NCBI GenBank assembly: GCA_902635975.1
Contig: CACPQC010000009.1
Span: 1 to 33,368, forward strand
Length of the DNA: 33,368 bases
DNA from: an uncultured Pelagibacteraceae bacterium
GTDB taxonomy: Bacteria; Pseudomonadota; Alphaproteobacteria; Pelagibacterales; Pelagibacteraceae
Direction of reading: 5' to 3'
In this document: piece after piece, positions 24,398-33,368 of the stretch
Numbering within the stretch: position 1 is the first letter of the stretch
How the letters are laid out: the number at the start of each line of letters is the position of its first letter
Program-made: the position numbers and the translations under genes
Notes under the pieces: model-generated
Told to the model about the DNA's origin: nothing
Database searches by the model: none
What the model saw: only the letters and a program-made list of their open reading frames with translations

Positions 24398-25385
24398 CAA
24401 TCTTTCCAGCTGCAACAAGGTTCTCTAAAGATTTAGACATAGTAACCATACCATCTTTAACAGCGGTCTGCATGATACTTGGTATTTGATGTATTTTTGC
24501 TTCTCTAATTAAGTTTTGAATAGGAGCAGTACATTTCATTATTTCAAAAGCACCGACACGACCTTGGCCATCTTTTGTTTTTAATAATCTTTGAGTTACC
24601 ACCATCTTTAAAGATGTTGATAATTGAGCACGAATTTGAGCTTGTTGCTCAGGTGGAAACACGTCAATAATTCTATTTATAGTATTAGGCGCTCCACTTG
24701 TATGCAAAGTTCCAAAAACTAAATGACCTGTTTCTGCTGCAGTTAATGCAAGTGAAACTGTTTCTAAATCTCTCATCTCACCAACTAAAATTACATCAGG
24801 ATCTTCTCTAAGTGCAGCTTTAAGTGCAGTTGCAAAAGTTTGTGTTTGTTTACCAACTTCTCTATGTGAAACTATACTTTTAGCATCAGTGTGAATAAAT
24901 TCTACTGGATCTTCAACAGTGATAATATTTGCAGTTCTTGTTCTATTAATTTCATTAACAATTGCTGCAAGTGTTGTAGATTTTCCTGAACCCGTTGGCC
25001 CCGTTACCAGCACTAAACCTTTGTGCATATCAATAATATCATATAAAGCATCTGGAAGATCAAACTGTCCCATCTCTGGTATTTTGCTTTCAACTCTTCT
25101 CAAGACTGCAGCTGGACCATTTAAAGTTTTATAAAAATTTGCTCTAAACCTTAATCCACTAATTGTGACAGAAGAGTCTAGCTCATGAGTATTCTGAAAT
25201 TTTTTCGTCTCAACCTCATTACAATTTGTTGTCATTAAATCTATTAGATCTTGAGGTTTTACCAATACCTCCTTAACCATAATAATTTCACCAGTTTGTC
25301 TATAAGCTAATGGAGAGCCACTTCGAATATGAAAATCTGAAATTTTTTTATTATTCTTTGCTAATTCTTCTAATTTTTCAAACAT
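24372..25385 (-). CDS. pilT: Type IV pilus retraction ATPase PilT
   Basis: A 337-aa hexameric ATPase of normal PilT length. The N-terminal PAS-like domain starts with SDFHIRSGSPLAYR. Walker A is GPTGSGKSTT (129-138), the Asp box is VEDPVEF, Walker B is DVILVGEMRD (about 197-206), the His box is HTSGAPNTINRIID, and the C-terminal retraction motif variant is PIQNLIRE. It lacks the four-cysteine zinc site of PilB. It is the first gene of the minor-pilin operon on the minus strand, divergent from the autotransporter genes. It depolymerises the fibre, driving twitching or DNA uptake. Its presence indicates a retractile type IVa pilus. Confidence 0.96.
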   Translation of the reverse strand: MFEKLEELAKNNKKISDFHIRSGSPLAYRQTGEIIMVKEVLVKPQDLIDLMTTNCNEVETKKFQNTHELDSSVTISGLRFRANFYKTLNGPAAVLRRVESKIPEMGQFDLPDALYDIIDMHKGLVLVTGPTGSGKSTTLAAIVNEINRTRTANIITVEDPVEFIHTDAKSIVSHREVGKQTQTFATALKAALREDPDVILVGEMRDLETVSLALTAAETGHLVFGTLHTSGAPNTINRIIDVFPPEQQAQIRAQLSTSLKMVVTQRLLKTKDGQGRVGAFEIMKCTAPIQNLIREAKIHQIPSIMQTAVKDGMVTMSKSLENLVAAGKIDANAGKES

Positions 25386-25535
25386 AAAAATTTATAAATA
25401 TAGTTTAATTGATATCATATTTTTTAATAGATATCCTAGTCCGTAAAATGCCCAATATGGTCTAAATCCTTATTTTTAGACGTTGTTTTGCATTTTTGAT
25501 ATGGTGAATAATCCAATAATAATTTAAATAAGCTC

Positions 25536-27863
25536 ATGAATTTAGTTAAAAAAATAACACTTATTTTTTTTCTGCTAATTCCTATGTCTATTTCATTTGC
25601 AGAAATGGTGACTTTCAACCAAAGGGTAACTGTAAACGAAGTAGGTGAGACCGATAAAGGAGGAACTGGTTCAGATGATGCAGATTGGGGAATAGCAGCT
25701 GGTATTGAATTTAATCCTGATGGAACAAAAATGTTTGTCAGTTTTTCACAAAATTTTGACGGTACTGGAGAAATAGATCCTTTAATTATTAATACATACA
25801 ATTTGTCTATTCCTTATGATATCTCAACATCGACTTATGCAGGTGACGGTCAAAGATGTACATTTGATCGAGATGTTGGACAATTAACTAATCACAGATT
25901 ATACGACCTAGAAATATCTAATGACGGAATGAAAATGTTAGCGGTTACTAGAAATGCAAAAGCTGATGCAGACGATGACCATGCATATGTACTTAGTTTA
26001 ACTTCTCCTTACGATATATCATCTTGTCAAAGAAGTTCCACAACTACGGACATAGATAGTGACGCCTTTTTACTTGGAAGTAATGCAGGCAGAACAACTG
26101 AACCGGCTAAAAATAGATTAGAAGGTATAGAGATAAATGAAGATGGAAGTAAATTGTTTTTACTTTTTATGGATAATACCGCAAGTGATGGTGTAGGAGG
26201 AAGAATATACGAATTTAATCTTTCAACTCCATTTGACTTATCATCATCATCAATATCATTGGTCCTTGATGCGGGAATTATATTAAGTGAAGATACATCT
26301 ACTGGTGTACATGGCCCAGCCTCAATTAGATTTAGTGCTAATGGAAAAAGATTATTTGTCACTAGTCATGCTCCTGGAGCAACAAAGAGAATTACTCAAA
26401 TTTCTTTAACTAATGCATATGATACATCATCATTTGTTATTGACGGAAGTTATGATTTAAGCAACGCATCATACAATAACTCGCAGCCAAGAGGTATCGC
26501 GTTTAATTCAAGTGGACTAAAAATGTATCTTACAAAAGATAGAAGTGGTAATCCTAATGCTGGATTAGATCAAGTTTTAGAATATGATTTGGTTTGTCCT
26601 TTTAATATTATAGCTGGTAAATGTCCTTCAATCACTGAAAATAAAGATAGAGCTGGATTAGCAATAGCTCAGATAGAAATTGCAAAAAGAAATATTGATC
26701 AGTCAACAAACTCTGCACTCAACCGTTTAAAGTGGATTAGAAGAAATAAAGATAGAGAAAATTTAACTAATTTAAATATAGACTTTAATTTTAATAATCA
26801 AAGATTAGCCTCTTTAACCGAAGTTATTAAAACATCAGCTAACAATAAGAAGACTGCAAGAAATAAAAAAGATCACGATGTGTTTTATTGGAGTGAGGGC
26901 AGTATCGCAATAGGCAGAGTTGGCGATACCAGTATTTCTTCAACTAAAAAAATCGATTCAAATAGAATTACGTTAGGAGCTGATAAATTTGTTAGCAATA
27001 AAGCATTAAGAGGTTTTGCATTTAGTGTTGGAAGAAATAATGTTGATGTTGGTACCAAGGGTAGCAATCTAGATACTGATACCTACAATATTACATATTA
27101 TGACACCACACCTATAAAAGACGATACCAAATTTTTAGATAAAATTTTTGGTTTTGGTAAATTAAATTCAGACTTATTGACTGTTCTTGATGGTAAAAAA
27201 CTAACTGCAGATAGGTCGGGTCATCAATTGTATGGAACCATTAGAATTAAAGATGAAATTGAAAAAAATAATTTTACTTTTATCCCATCTGGAAGATTTG
27301 ACATTGGTCATACTATGTTAGGAAGTTATGAAGAGACTGGTCAAGGAGCAATTGCTGTTGATAAACAACACATTAGAACAAGAAAAATTAGAGCAGGATT
27401 AGCGGCAGTTGAAAATTTATCTAATAATCAATACACTTTTAAAAGACATGGTAAAATAGAGTATGTTGCAGATATCGAGCGTTCATCTGATTTTAAATAC
27501 AATTATGTTAGCGATGGCGGCACAAAATTTAATGACAAATTATATTCGGGAGCACTACACAACTTAAATGGTGAGATAGGAGTTGATATAATTTTACCAG
27601 AAAATTTTAGTATTTTTATAATATATGAACGTAATCAAGCATTAGGCGTTGGTCATACAGATAACTTACATATTGCTATTGGCTATTTACCAAACAAGAA
27701 AACAAATTATTCTGTGTTTCTAGACGGCACTGATGATACCAAAACAAATTATGTCATTAGTAAAAATATTAATGATTTTCTTATAGACTTCAAATTAACA
27801 AACCATTTGATGAGACCAGAAGAGTACGAAGAAGCATCCTTTAATTTAAGACGTAAATTCTAG
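25536..27863 (+). CDS. Autotransporter with propeller-repeat passenger (copy 1)
   Basis: A 775-aa outer-membrane autotransporter. The signal peptide ends near SISFA|E. The passenger (about 24-370) has at least five repeats of one pattern: h-x-F-x-x-x-G-x-K-h-(F/Y)-V followed by Y-x-L-x-x-P-(Y/F)-D-(I/L)-S, for example GIEFNPDGTKMFVSF and GIAFNSSGLKMYLTK. It probably folds as a beta-propeller. A helical linker (AQIEIAKRNIDQSTNSALNR, about 380-440) precedes a C-terminal beta-barrel (about 455-775) that starts VFYWSEGSIAIGRVGD and ends NLRRKF with the terminal Phe expected of outer-membrane proteins. It is divergent from pilT and followed 76 bp later by a paralogue. A surface adhesion or binding role is an inference. 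Confidence 0.87.
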   Translation: MNLVKKITLIFFLLIPMSISFAEMVTFNQRVTVNEVGETDKGGTGSDDADWGIAAGIEFNPDGTKMFVSFSQNFDGTGEIDPLIINTYNLSIPYDISTSTYAGDGQRCTFDRDVGQLTNHRLYDLEISNDGMKMLAVTRNAKADADDDHAYVLSLTSPYDISSCQRSSTTTDIDSDAFLLGSNAGRTTEPAKNRLEGIEINEDGSKLFLLFMDNTASDGVGGRIYEFNLSTPFDLSSSSISLVLDAGIILSEDTSTGVHGPASIRFSANGKRLFVTSHAPGATKRITQISLTNAYDTSSFVIDGSYDLSNASYNNSQPRGIAFNSSGLKMYLTKDRSGNPNAGLDQVLEYDLVCPFNIIAGKCPSITENKDRAGLAIAQIEIAKRNIDQSTNSALNRLKWIRRNKDRENLTNLNIDFNFNNQRLASLTEVIKTSANNKKTARNKKDHDVFYWSEGSIAIGRVGDTSISSTKKIDSNRITLGADKFVSNKALRGFAFSVGRNNVDVGTKGSNLDTDTYNITYYDTTPIKDDTKFLDKIFGFGKLNSDLLTVLDGKKLTADRSGHQLYGTIRIKDEIEKNNFTFIPSGRFDIGHTMLGSYEETGQGAIAVDKQHIRTRKIRAGLAAVENLSNNQYTFKRHGKIEYVADIERSSDFKYNYVSDGGTKFNDKLYSGALHNLNGEIGVDIILPENFSIFIIYERNQALGVGHTDNLHIAIGYLPNKKTNYSVFLDGTDDTKTNYVISKNINDFLIDFKLTNHLMRPEEYEEASFNLRRKF

Positions 27864-27939
27864 TAAAAAATTAAAGTATTTAATTATTAACAATTTTAGT
27901 TATATTCCAAAGTGATTAAAATTTAACGCTTACTGTATT

Positions 27940-30201
27940 ATGATATCTTTACTCAAAAGAATTCTGGTCATATTTTTCTTATCACTGCCGATCTCAAATT
28001 CTTTTGCATCAATGGTTAGTTTAGTGCACTCAAAAAGTGGGCTTGATAATGGTATAGGTGAGGCCATAAATGGAATAGATTTTAACAATGACGGAACAAA
28101 AATGTTTATTGTTTTCCAACAAAGCACCGCAACTTATGCAATTGTAGAAGAATATACTTTGTCTACACCATTTAATATCACAACTGCTTCATATGCAGGT
28201 GACAGTGAAATATGTTCATTGGATACTGGAGATACAACTTTTGGACCTGTAGGTCGTGTTTATGATATTGACTTTTCTAGAGACGGAATGAAATTACTTG
28301 TTGCAAGAGGCGGTTCAGGTAGCGCAAATGCTGAAGATGATAAAGTTTTTATGTTTAATTTAACATCACCCTTTGATATTTCAACTTGTTCATTCGCAAA
28401 CGATACAATTGCTCTTGACTCAGATACTCTACAAGAAGGTAGTAATGCAGGACCTCCAAAAGAAGGCGAAGACCCTGGATCAGGAAATAGTAAAAATCGT
28501 GCGCAAGCTATCAAAATAAATGATGACGGAACAAAATTATTTATTACTATGCATGGTGCAGGCGCTTATCAAGCAAGACTTTTAGAATATAATCTTTCAA
28601 CTCCATATGATTTAGAAACAATTAGCCTCGTTACCAGTGCAGGAATTAATTTAGAAAGTAGCGTAGAAGATAATCCAAATGGTTTAGATTTTAGTAAAAA
28701 TGGAAAAAGATTATTTGTTGTTAGTCATAATAATGATCAGCGAAGTGTTACACAAATTTCACTTACAAGAGCCTTTGACACATCATCATTTACTATTGAT
28801 GGCACCATTAAGCTTACAAGTATTTCTGGGGTTCCTACTATTGGACCAAGAGGACTTGCGTTTAGTTCTAGCGGATTAAAAATGTATGTTTTGGATGCTG
28901 ATGGTGTATCAGATGCATATGAGTTTGATTTAGTATGTCCTTTTAATCTTTTTGCTGGCAAATGTTCTCCAATAGCAGAAAATAAAGACAGAACAGGAAT
29001 AGCAATGGCTCAAATAGAAATTGCAAAAAGAACGATTGATCAATCAACCGATACTGCTTTAAATAGATTGAAGTGGATTAGAAGAAATAAAGATAAACAA
29101 AATTTAACTAATCTAAATATAGACTTTAATTTTAATAATCAAAGATTAGCCTCTTTAACTGAGGTTGTCCGAACTTCTGCTGTGAAAAAGAAAAAAAAAA
29201 ATAAAGATGAGAAAAGAGATGTATTTTATTGGAGCGAAGGAAGTGTTGCTATTGGCAGAGTGGGAGATACCAGTATTTCATCTACTAAAGAAATTAATAC
29301 TAACAGAATAACAGTTGGAGCGGATAGATTTATAGATGATAAAACTTTAAGAGGTTTAGCGTTTAGTGTTGGAAGAAATAATGTTGATGTTGGCAATATG
29401 GGTAGTAACGTAGATGCCGACACTTATAACCTTACGTATTACAGTACATCTCCAATGAAGGATGATGAAAAATTTGTTGATAAAATATTTGGTATTGGAA
29501 AAATTCACTCTGATATACTGACGGTATTAGATGGTAATGAATTAACAGCTAATCGAAGAGGTAAACAAATATTTGGAACAATAAAAATTAAAGATGAAAT
29601 AAAGGGAGATAAATTTACATTAATCCCATCTGGACGATTTGATATCGGTCACACTTTACTTGATGACTATGAAGAAGTTGGTGTTGGTGGAATTATTGTT
29701 GAGAAACAACATGTCAGAACCAAAAATCTAAGAGCAGCTCTTGCGATGGTCGAAGATATATCAAATGATAAGTATACAATAAAACGCCATGGAAAAATCG
29801 AATACCGAGCTGATATAGATCGATCATCTGATTTTAAATATAAATATAAAGCAGGATCAGGAACTCTTACCGATACATTACACGTGGGAGCTTTACATAA
29901 CATTACCGGTGAATTAGGTATCGATATCGTATTTCCTGAAAATTATAGTATTTTTATAATATATGAAAGAGACCAAGCAATTGATTACGGACATACCGAT
30001 AATTTACATATTGCTCTAGGATATTTACCAAACAAAAATACAAATTTTGCAATCCAATTAGAAGGAATTGATAATACTGAGGCAAATTATATTTTTAGTA
30101 AAAACATAAATGATTTCCTAATTGATTTAAAATTAACAAATCATTTAATGAGACCTGACGATTACGAAGAGGCATCATTAAATTTAAGGCGTAAGTTTTA
30201 A
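27940..30201 (+). CDS. Autotransporter with propeller-repeat passenger (copy 2)
   Basis: A 753-aa paralogue of the preceding gene in tandem. The signal peptide ends near SNSFA|S. The passenger again shows the repeat pattern (GIDFNNDGTKMFIVF, DIDFSRDGMKLLVAR, AIKINDDGTKLFITM, GLDFSKNGKRLFVVS, GLAFSSSGLKMYVLD), with different loops. The linker (AQIEIAKRTIDQSTDTALNR, LKWIRRNKDKQNL) is nearly identical to copy 1. The barrel is clearly homologous to copy 1 and ends NLRRKF. The passenger has diverged more than linker and barrel, as expected for exposed parts. Its stop codon abuts the stop of the convergent downstream gene with no gap. Confidence 0.87.
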   Translation: MISLLKRILVIFFLSLPISNSFASMVSLVHSKSGLDNGIGEAINGIDFNNDGTKMFIVFQQSTATYAIVEEYTLSTPFNITTASYAGDSEICSLDTGDTTFGPVGRVYDIDFSRDGMKLLVARGGSGSANAEDDKVFMFNLTSPFDISTCSFANDTIALDSDTLQEGSNAGPPKEGEDPGSGNSKNRAQAIKINDDGTKLFITMHGAGAYQARLLEYNLSTPYDLETISLVTSAGINLESSVEDNPNGLDFSKNGKRLFVVSHNNDQRSVTQISLTRAFDTSSFTIDGTIKLTSISGVPTIGPRGLAFSSSGLKMYVLDADGVSDAYEFDLVCPFNLFAGKCSPIAENKDRTGIAMAQIEIAKRTIDQSTDTALNRLKWIRRNKDKQNLTNLNIDFNFNNQRLASLTEVVRTSAVKKKKKNKDEKRDVFYWSEGSVAIGRVGDTSISSTKEINTNRITVGADRFIDDKTLRGLAFSVGRNNVDVGNMGSNVDADTYNLTYYSTSPMKDDEKFVDKIFGIGKIHSDILTVLDGNELTANRRGKQIFGTIKIKDEIKGDKFTLIPSGRFDIGHTLLDDYEEVGVGGIIVEKQHVRTKNLRAALAMVEDISNDKYTIKRHGKIEYRADIDRSSDFKYKYKAGSGTLTDTLHVGALHNITGELGIDIVFPENYSIFIIYERDQAIDYGHTDNLHIALGYLPNKNTNFAIQLEGIDNTEANYIFSKNINDFLIDLKLTNHLMRPDDYEEASLNLRRKF

Positions 30202-30543
30202 TTAAAAAAAGATATAATAAATCACCCAGGCAATTAAAGAATACTCAAGAAAGGTTTTAAATATTAGGAGATTTTTTTCACTAAACTTTGAAATTAGAAA
30301 TTTCCTTAAAAAATAAAAACCTATATGAACCAGTAATACTCCAGAAACTATCCCAATTACTGTAGACCCGATTGAAAAATTCTTATAACCAAAATAACAA
30401 GCGGCAATTAATGTAAGCCAAGAAACTTTTGATATAAATAATTTAAAGATTAATCCAGCTTTTTTATCAAAAACCGATTGTGTTTTGATAATTGAATAAG
30501 ACCAAACTATTCCTGTTAAAAAAGAAATATATTTTATTATCAA
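30202..30543 (-). CDS. Small multipass membrane protein, unknown
   Basis: A 113-aa hydrophobic protein with about four membrane segments (residues 4-19, 37-52, 56-80 and 97-113), separated by short basic loops. No family motif is recognised. It is the last gene of a six-gene minus-strand operon and overlaps the upstream gene by 4 bp. Function unknown. Confidence 0.7.
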   Translation of the reverse strand: MIIKYISFLTGIVWSYSIIKTQSVFDKKAGLIFKLFISKVSWLTLIAACYFGYKNFSIGSTVIGIVSGVLLVHIGFYFLRKFLISKFSEKNLLIFKTFLEYSLIAWVIYYIFF

Positions 30544-30884
30544 TTGATAACCTCAATTTCTTCAATAATGCTGACAATTTTTCCTCCTTTAAGCACTGCA
30601 TTGACTAAAGCGCATTCATAATATGCATAAGAACTTTCTTCAGCTATTTGTTTAAGTTCTAAACATTTAGATCTATTTTTAGTTAGTAAATGTTCTTTTA
30701 ATTCTGGTGGATCACCTAAATACATCATTAGCCCAATCACCTCTCCTTCTTTTTCAACTTCTGCTAGTTCTTCTATTTGTGCTACTCTTTTATCAACACC
30801 AATTTCAAAATTTTTGATTGCAACGAAACCTTTGTATACAATAAAGGCTACAACTAAATAAAAAACTATCTTTATCTTACTCAT
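30540..30884 (-). CDS. Small membrane-anchored protein, unknown
   Basis: A 114-aa protein with one N-terminal hydrophobic segment (IVFYLVVAFIVYKGFVAI, about 5-22) and a soluble domain that has an acidic helix (EELAEVEKEGEVIGLMMYLG) and two cysteines (KCLEL, YECAL). Its start overlaps the end of msrB by 8 bp. A thiol-related periplasmic role next to a methionine sulfoxide reductase is conceivable but not shown. Confidence 0.7.
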   Translation of the reverse strand: MSKIKIVFYLVVAFIVYKGFVAIKNFEIGVDKRVAQIEELAEVEKEGEVIGLMMYLGDPPELKEHLLTKNRSKCLELKQIAEESSYAYYECALVNAVLKGGKIVSIIEEIEVIN

Positions 30885-31251
30885 TTGACTCTTTAAAAAC
30901 TAAACAAACTCCATTATTACAATATCTTTTACCAGTTGGCTTTGGTCCATCATCAAAAATGTGTCCGTGATGGGCTTTACAACTCTTACAATGATATTCT
31001 GTTCTAGCATACCCAATTAAATGATCCGTTTTAGTCTCAAAAACATCAGGTAGTGATTGGTAAAAAGATGGCCAACCCGATCCACTTTCATACTTTGTTT
31101 GAGAATCAAACAATTTTAATCCGCAATTAGCACAGTGATAACTACCTTTACGTTTCTCATTATTTAATTCACTTGAGCCTGGAGGCTCTGTGCCATCTTC
31201 AAACATAACTAATTTTTGCACCGAAGAAAGGTTAGGGTTTTTTTTATCCAT
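30877..31251 (-). CDS. msrB: Peptide methionine-R-sulfoxide reductase MsrB
   Basis: A 124-aa MsrB. The zinc-binding pairs are CANC and CKSC. Substrate-pocket motifs are YESGSGWPSFY and HHGHIFDDGP. The catalytic cysteine is in KRYCNNGVC, where the usual motif is RYC(I/V)N(S/G). A further cysteine lies five residues after the catalytic one. It has no signal peptide, so it acts in the cytoplasm and repairs Met-R-sulfoxide in proteins. Its start overlaps the end of the HDAC-family gene by 8 bp. Confidence 0.94.
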   Translation of the reverse strand: MDKKNPNLSSVQKLVMFEDGTEPPGSSELNNEKRKGSYHCANCGLKLFDSQTKYESGSGWPSFYQSLPDVFETKTDHLIGYARTEYHCKSCKAHHGHIFDDGPKPTGKRYCNNGVCLVFKESNE

Positions 31252-32149
31252 GCGTTGATATTAATTCAGCACACGATTGATGTAAATAAGAGTGTAACTC
31301 AACAAGTTTGTTAAAATCTTTGTTATATCCACCCCCTAAAACACCACACAATGGAATATTTTTTGAAAAAAAATTTTCTATAACTATTTCATCTCTACTT
31401 TTGATACCTTCGTCTGAAATTTTTAATTTACCTAAACGATCATTAAAGTGAACATCAACTCCAGCAATATAAAAGACAAAATCAAATTTTTCTTTATTAA
31501 GCTGACCCAAACAACTTTTAAGCGAATTTAAGTATTCTAAGTCCTCAATATTATCCTCAAGTTCAACATCAAGATCACTGATAGATTTTTTTGCAGGATA
31601 ATTAGATTTTGAATGCATGCTAAATGTGAATACGCTTTTATTATTTATAAATATATCCGAATTCCCATTTCCTTGATGAACATCTAGATCTACAATTAAT
31701 ATTTTTTTTGCTAAACCTCTATCTAGTAAGTATTGAGCCGCAACGGCAACATCATTAAAAACACAATATCCAGCACCACTATCAAAAGTAGCATGATGGC
31801 TGCCGCCAGCAGTATTACAAGCTAAACGATTACTGATCGCAAGTTTTGCGGCTAAAACCGTTCCACCTGTTGCAACTAGAGATCTTTGAACAACGCTATC
31901 AACTAGTGGAAAGCCTATTTTTTTTACACCGCTTTCATCTAACGTTTTATTCTTTATATCTTTAATATATTTTTCTGAATGAGCTCTTTTTAAGGTTTCA
32001 TCAGAACATGGATAAGGTTTATGAAATTTTTTGACTATCTTATTTTTAATTAAATAATTTGCTAGTTCACCAAATTTATTGATTGGAAATTTATGATCAT
32101 CACCTATCTTAGCAAAATAATCTTCATGATTGACAACTGGAAGATCCAT
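31244..32149 (-). CDS. HDAC-family deacetylase (AcuC/HdaH-like)
   Basis: A 301-aa member of the histone deacetylase superfamily. The active-site elements are all present: GGSHHATFDSGAGYCVFNDV (His-His pair and the G-Y-C-x-F-N-D loop), ILIVDLDVHQGNGN (zinc ligands Asp and His), AGVDVHFNDRLGKL (third ligand Asp), and CGVLGGGY with the catalytic-type Tyr. Length is in the normal range for short bacterial members. Substrates of bacterial members vary: acetylated polyamines, acetyl-lysine proteins or small amides. It lies 1 bp after the dehydrogenase gene and overlaps msrB. The exact substrate is unknown. Confidence 0.92.
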   Translation of the reverse strand: MDLPVVNHEDYFAKIGDDHKFPINKFGELANYLIKNKIVKKFHKPYPCSDETLKRAHSEKYIKDIKNKTLDESGVKKIGFPLVDSVVQRSLVATGGTVLAAKLAISNRLACNTAGGSHHATFDSGAGYCVFNDVAVAAQYLLDRGLAKKILIVDLDVHQGNGNSDIFINNKSVFTFSMHSKSNYPAKKSISDLDVELEDNIEDLEYLNSLKSCLGQLNKEKFDFVFYIAGVDVHFNDRLGKLKISDEGIKSRDEIVIENFFSKNIPLCGVLGGGYNKDFNKLVELHSYLHQSCAELISTHG

Positions 32150-32150
32150 T

Positions 32151-33101
32151 TTACTCTATCACACGGATTGGTTTGCCGTTTACACAAGCCTCTAAAGCTT
32201 CAATCATTTGTGTATAAAAAATACTGTAATTTTCTGCAGTCACATATCCAATATGTGGTGTCAGTAATGCATTCGGTAAAAATCTTAGCTTATTATTTTC
32301 CGGTAATGGTTCTTTTTCATAAACATCTAAACCTGCACCAGCTATTTCATTAGTTGATAAGGCAATAATCAAATCATCCTCTTTGATGATTGGGCCTCTG
32401 GAGGTATTTATTAAAAAAGAAGTTTTTTTCATTTTATCTAATTCTTTAATCGTAATACAATTTTTATATCTCTCTCCACCTTGTACATGGATAGATAAAA
32501 AATCAGAGTTTTTAATTAAATCATCTTTGCTACATGGAAGAACATTTAATTCTTTGCATTTATCTAAATTAAGATTTTCACTCCAAGCCATGACTTCCAT
32601 ACCAAAAGCTTTACCAATTTTTGCGACTTCTGTGCCCACTCTTCCAAGACCAATAAGACCAAGAATTTTTCCTTTAAGTTCAACACCTAAAGTTGTTTGC
32701 CAGTAACCTTGATACATATTATCAATTTCCTCTTTAAAATTTCTTGCTAAACCCAAAATTAACGACCAAGTAAGCTCAGGTGTTGGATTTATATTCATCT
32801 CAGTACCACAAACAATTATTTTCCTCTTTTTTGCAGTTTCTAGATCTATTGATCTATTTCGTAAACCACTGGTAATGACAAATTTTAATTTTGTTAAATT
32901 ATCAATTAAATTTTTAGTAATCGGTGTTCTTTCTCTCATAATTAATAATGCTTCAAAATCAGATAATTGCTCTATAGCATCAGCTTCATCTGCAAAGGCC
33001 TCACTAAAAATTTTAAACTCGTATTTTCCTGATAGCTTTTCAATATCTACAAATTGTTGAGATACATTTTGATAATCATCTAATATTGCAACTTTAAGCA
33101 T
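32151..33101 (-). CDS. NAD-dependent D-2-hydroxyacid dehydrogenase family protein
   Basis: A 316-aa protein. The Rossmann motif is GLIGLGRVGTEVAKIGKAFGM (about 145-165). The family catalytic triad is in SGLRNRSIDL (Arg), GLDVYEKEPLP (Glu) and TPHIGYVTAEN (His). The TSRGP motif follows the family pattern. It resembles glycerate/phosphoglycerate-dehydrogenase-like members of about 310-330 aa and lacks the C-terminal ACT regulatory domain of SerA. It overlaps the upstream permease gene by 8 bp. The substrate cannot be told from the sequence. Confidence 0.92.
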   Translation of the reverse strand: MLKVAILDDYQNVSQQFVDIEKLSGKYEFKIFSEAFADEADAIEQLSDFEALLIMRERTPITKNLIDNLTKLKFVITSGLRNRSIDLETAKKRKIIVCGTEMNINPTPELTWSLILGLARNFKEEIDNMYQGYWQTTLGVELKGKILGLIGLGRVGTEVAKIGKAFGMEVMAWSENLNLDKCKELNVLPCSKDDLIKNSDFLSIHVQGGERYKNCITIKELDKMKKTSFLINTSRGPIIKEDDLIIALSTNEIAGAGLDVYEKEPLPENNKLRFLPNALLTPHIGYVTAENYSIFYTQMIEALEACVNGKPIRVIE

Positions 33102-33368
33102 AAACTTTTCTATTAGATAAATAAATCCCAGACAATATAAAAGTAGCTCCTACAAAATGATAAAGTTCAAATTTTTCTTTAAAAATAATAATTGCCATGA
33201 CAGCGCTGAATAAAGGCATTAATTGAATAAACATGGAAGCTCGATTAGGTCCAATTATTTCAATTCCTTTTTGCCAAAAATAATAAGCAGCTATGGCTGG
33301 AAAAATTGCTACATATATAAGTATTAAAAAAAAGTTTTTATCTAAATTTAACTCTAAACCAATTGATT
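33094..33368 (-). CDS. EamA/DMT-family permease, C-terminal part (partial)
   Basis: I translated this by hand; it runs off the window. The visible 91 codons encode the end of a drug/metabolite transporter-superfamily protein: hydrophobic FFLILIYVAIFPAIAAYYFW, then IGPNRASMFIQLMPLFSAVMA, IIIFKEKFELYHFVGATFIL, and the short tail SNRKVYA. The GPNRAS...PLF...GE-like pattern is typical of the second EamA repeat. It is the most upstream gene seen in the 30202-33368 operon. The transported compound is unknown. Confidence 0.85.
   Translation of the reverse strand, partial: SIGLELNLDKNFFLILIYVAIFPAIAAYYFWQKGIEIIGPNRASMFIQLMPLFSAVMAIIIFKEKFELYHFVGATFILSGIYLSNRKVYA

Overview
The window is very A+T-rich, with short spacers, many 1-14 bp gene overlaps and convergent genes that share their stop codons. 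That streamlined style, and the gene content (bacterial HDAC-family enzyme, compact type IV pilus set, small lipoproteins, autotransporters with propeller repeats), suggest a planktonic alphaproteobacterium of the SAR11/Pelagibacterales kind. This assignment is an inference from style and has not been tested by alignment.

Region 1 (1-3628, minus strand) runs from a pilin gene through a second pilin-like gene with a TTG start, an 81-aa membrane protein and a small lipoprotein into an ammonium transporter fused to a SpoIIE/RsbU-type PP2C phosphatase. The fusion gene is cut by the window edge and is not in the supplied ORF track. Region 2 (3832-4544, plus strand) is a translationally coupled STAS anti-sigma antagonist and HATPase (RsbW/SpoIIAB-like) pair. 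Region 3 (4541-12647, minus strand) is the pilus machine operon: a PilM-PilN fusion, PilO, PilP, a lipidated secretin, PilB and PilC. Region 4 (12648-13289) is the only long non-coding stretch. It holds seven copies of a 10-bp motif, TCTAACACAA, partly spaced exactly 22 bp apart. Region 5 (13290-14878, minus strand) is a second PP2C phosphatase with a GAF sensor domain, overlapped by a small secreted or membrane protein gene. Region 6 (15063-25385) is prepilin peptidase PilD on the plus strand, facing a minus-strand operon pilT-fimT-pilV-pilW-pilX-(unknown 189 aa)-pilY1. Region 7 (25536-30201, plus strand) is a tandem pair of paralogous autotransporters. Region 8 (30202-33368, minus strand) is a tight operon of a DMT-family permease (partial), a 2-hydroxyacid dehydrogenase, an HDAC-family enzyme, MsrB and two small membrane proteins.

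As a whole, the window holds a nearly complete type IVa pilus system: assembly and retraction ATPases, platform, alignment complex, secretin, peptidase, pilins, minor pilins and a PilY1 tip protein. Intercalated with it are all the parts of a partner-switching circuit except a recognisable sigma factor: two phosphatases, one antagonist and one kinase. One phosphatase is fused to an ammonium channel and the other to a GAF domain. The most interesting hypothesis is that ammonium flux or availability is converted, through dephosphorylation of the STAS protein, into control of the pilus or surface programme. The co-location and domain architectures are visible in the sequence; the regulatory wiring is inference.
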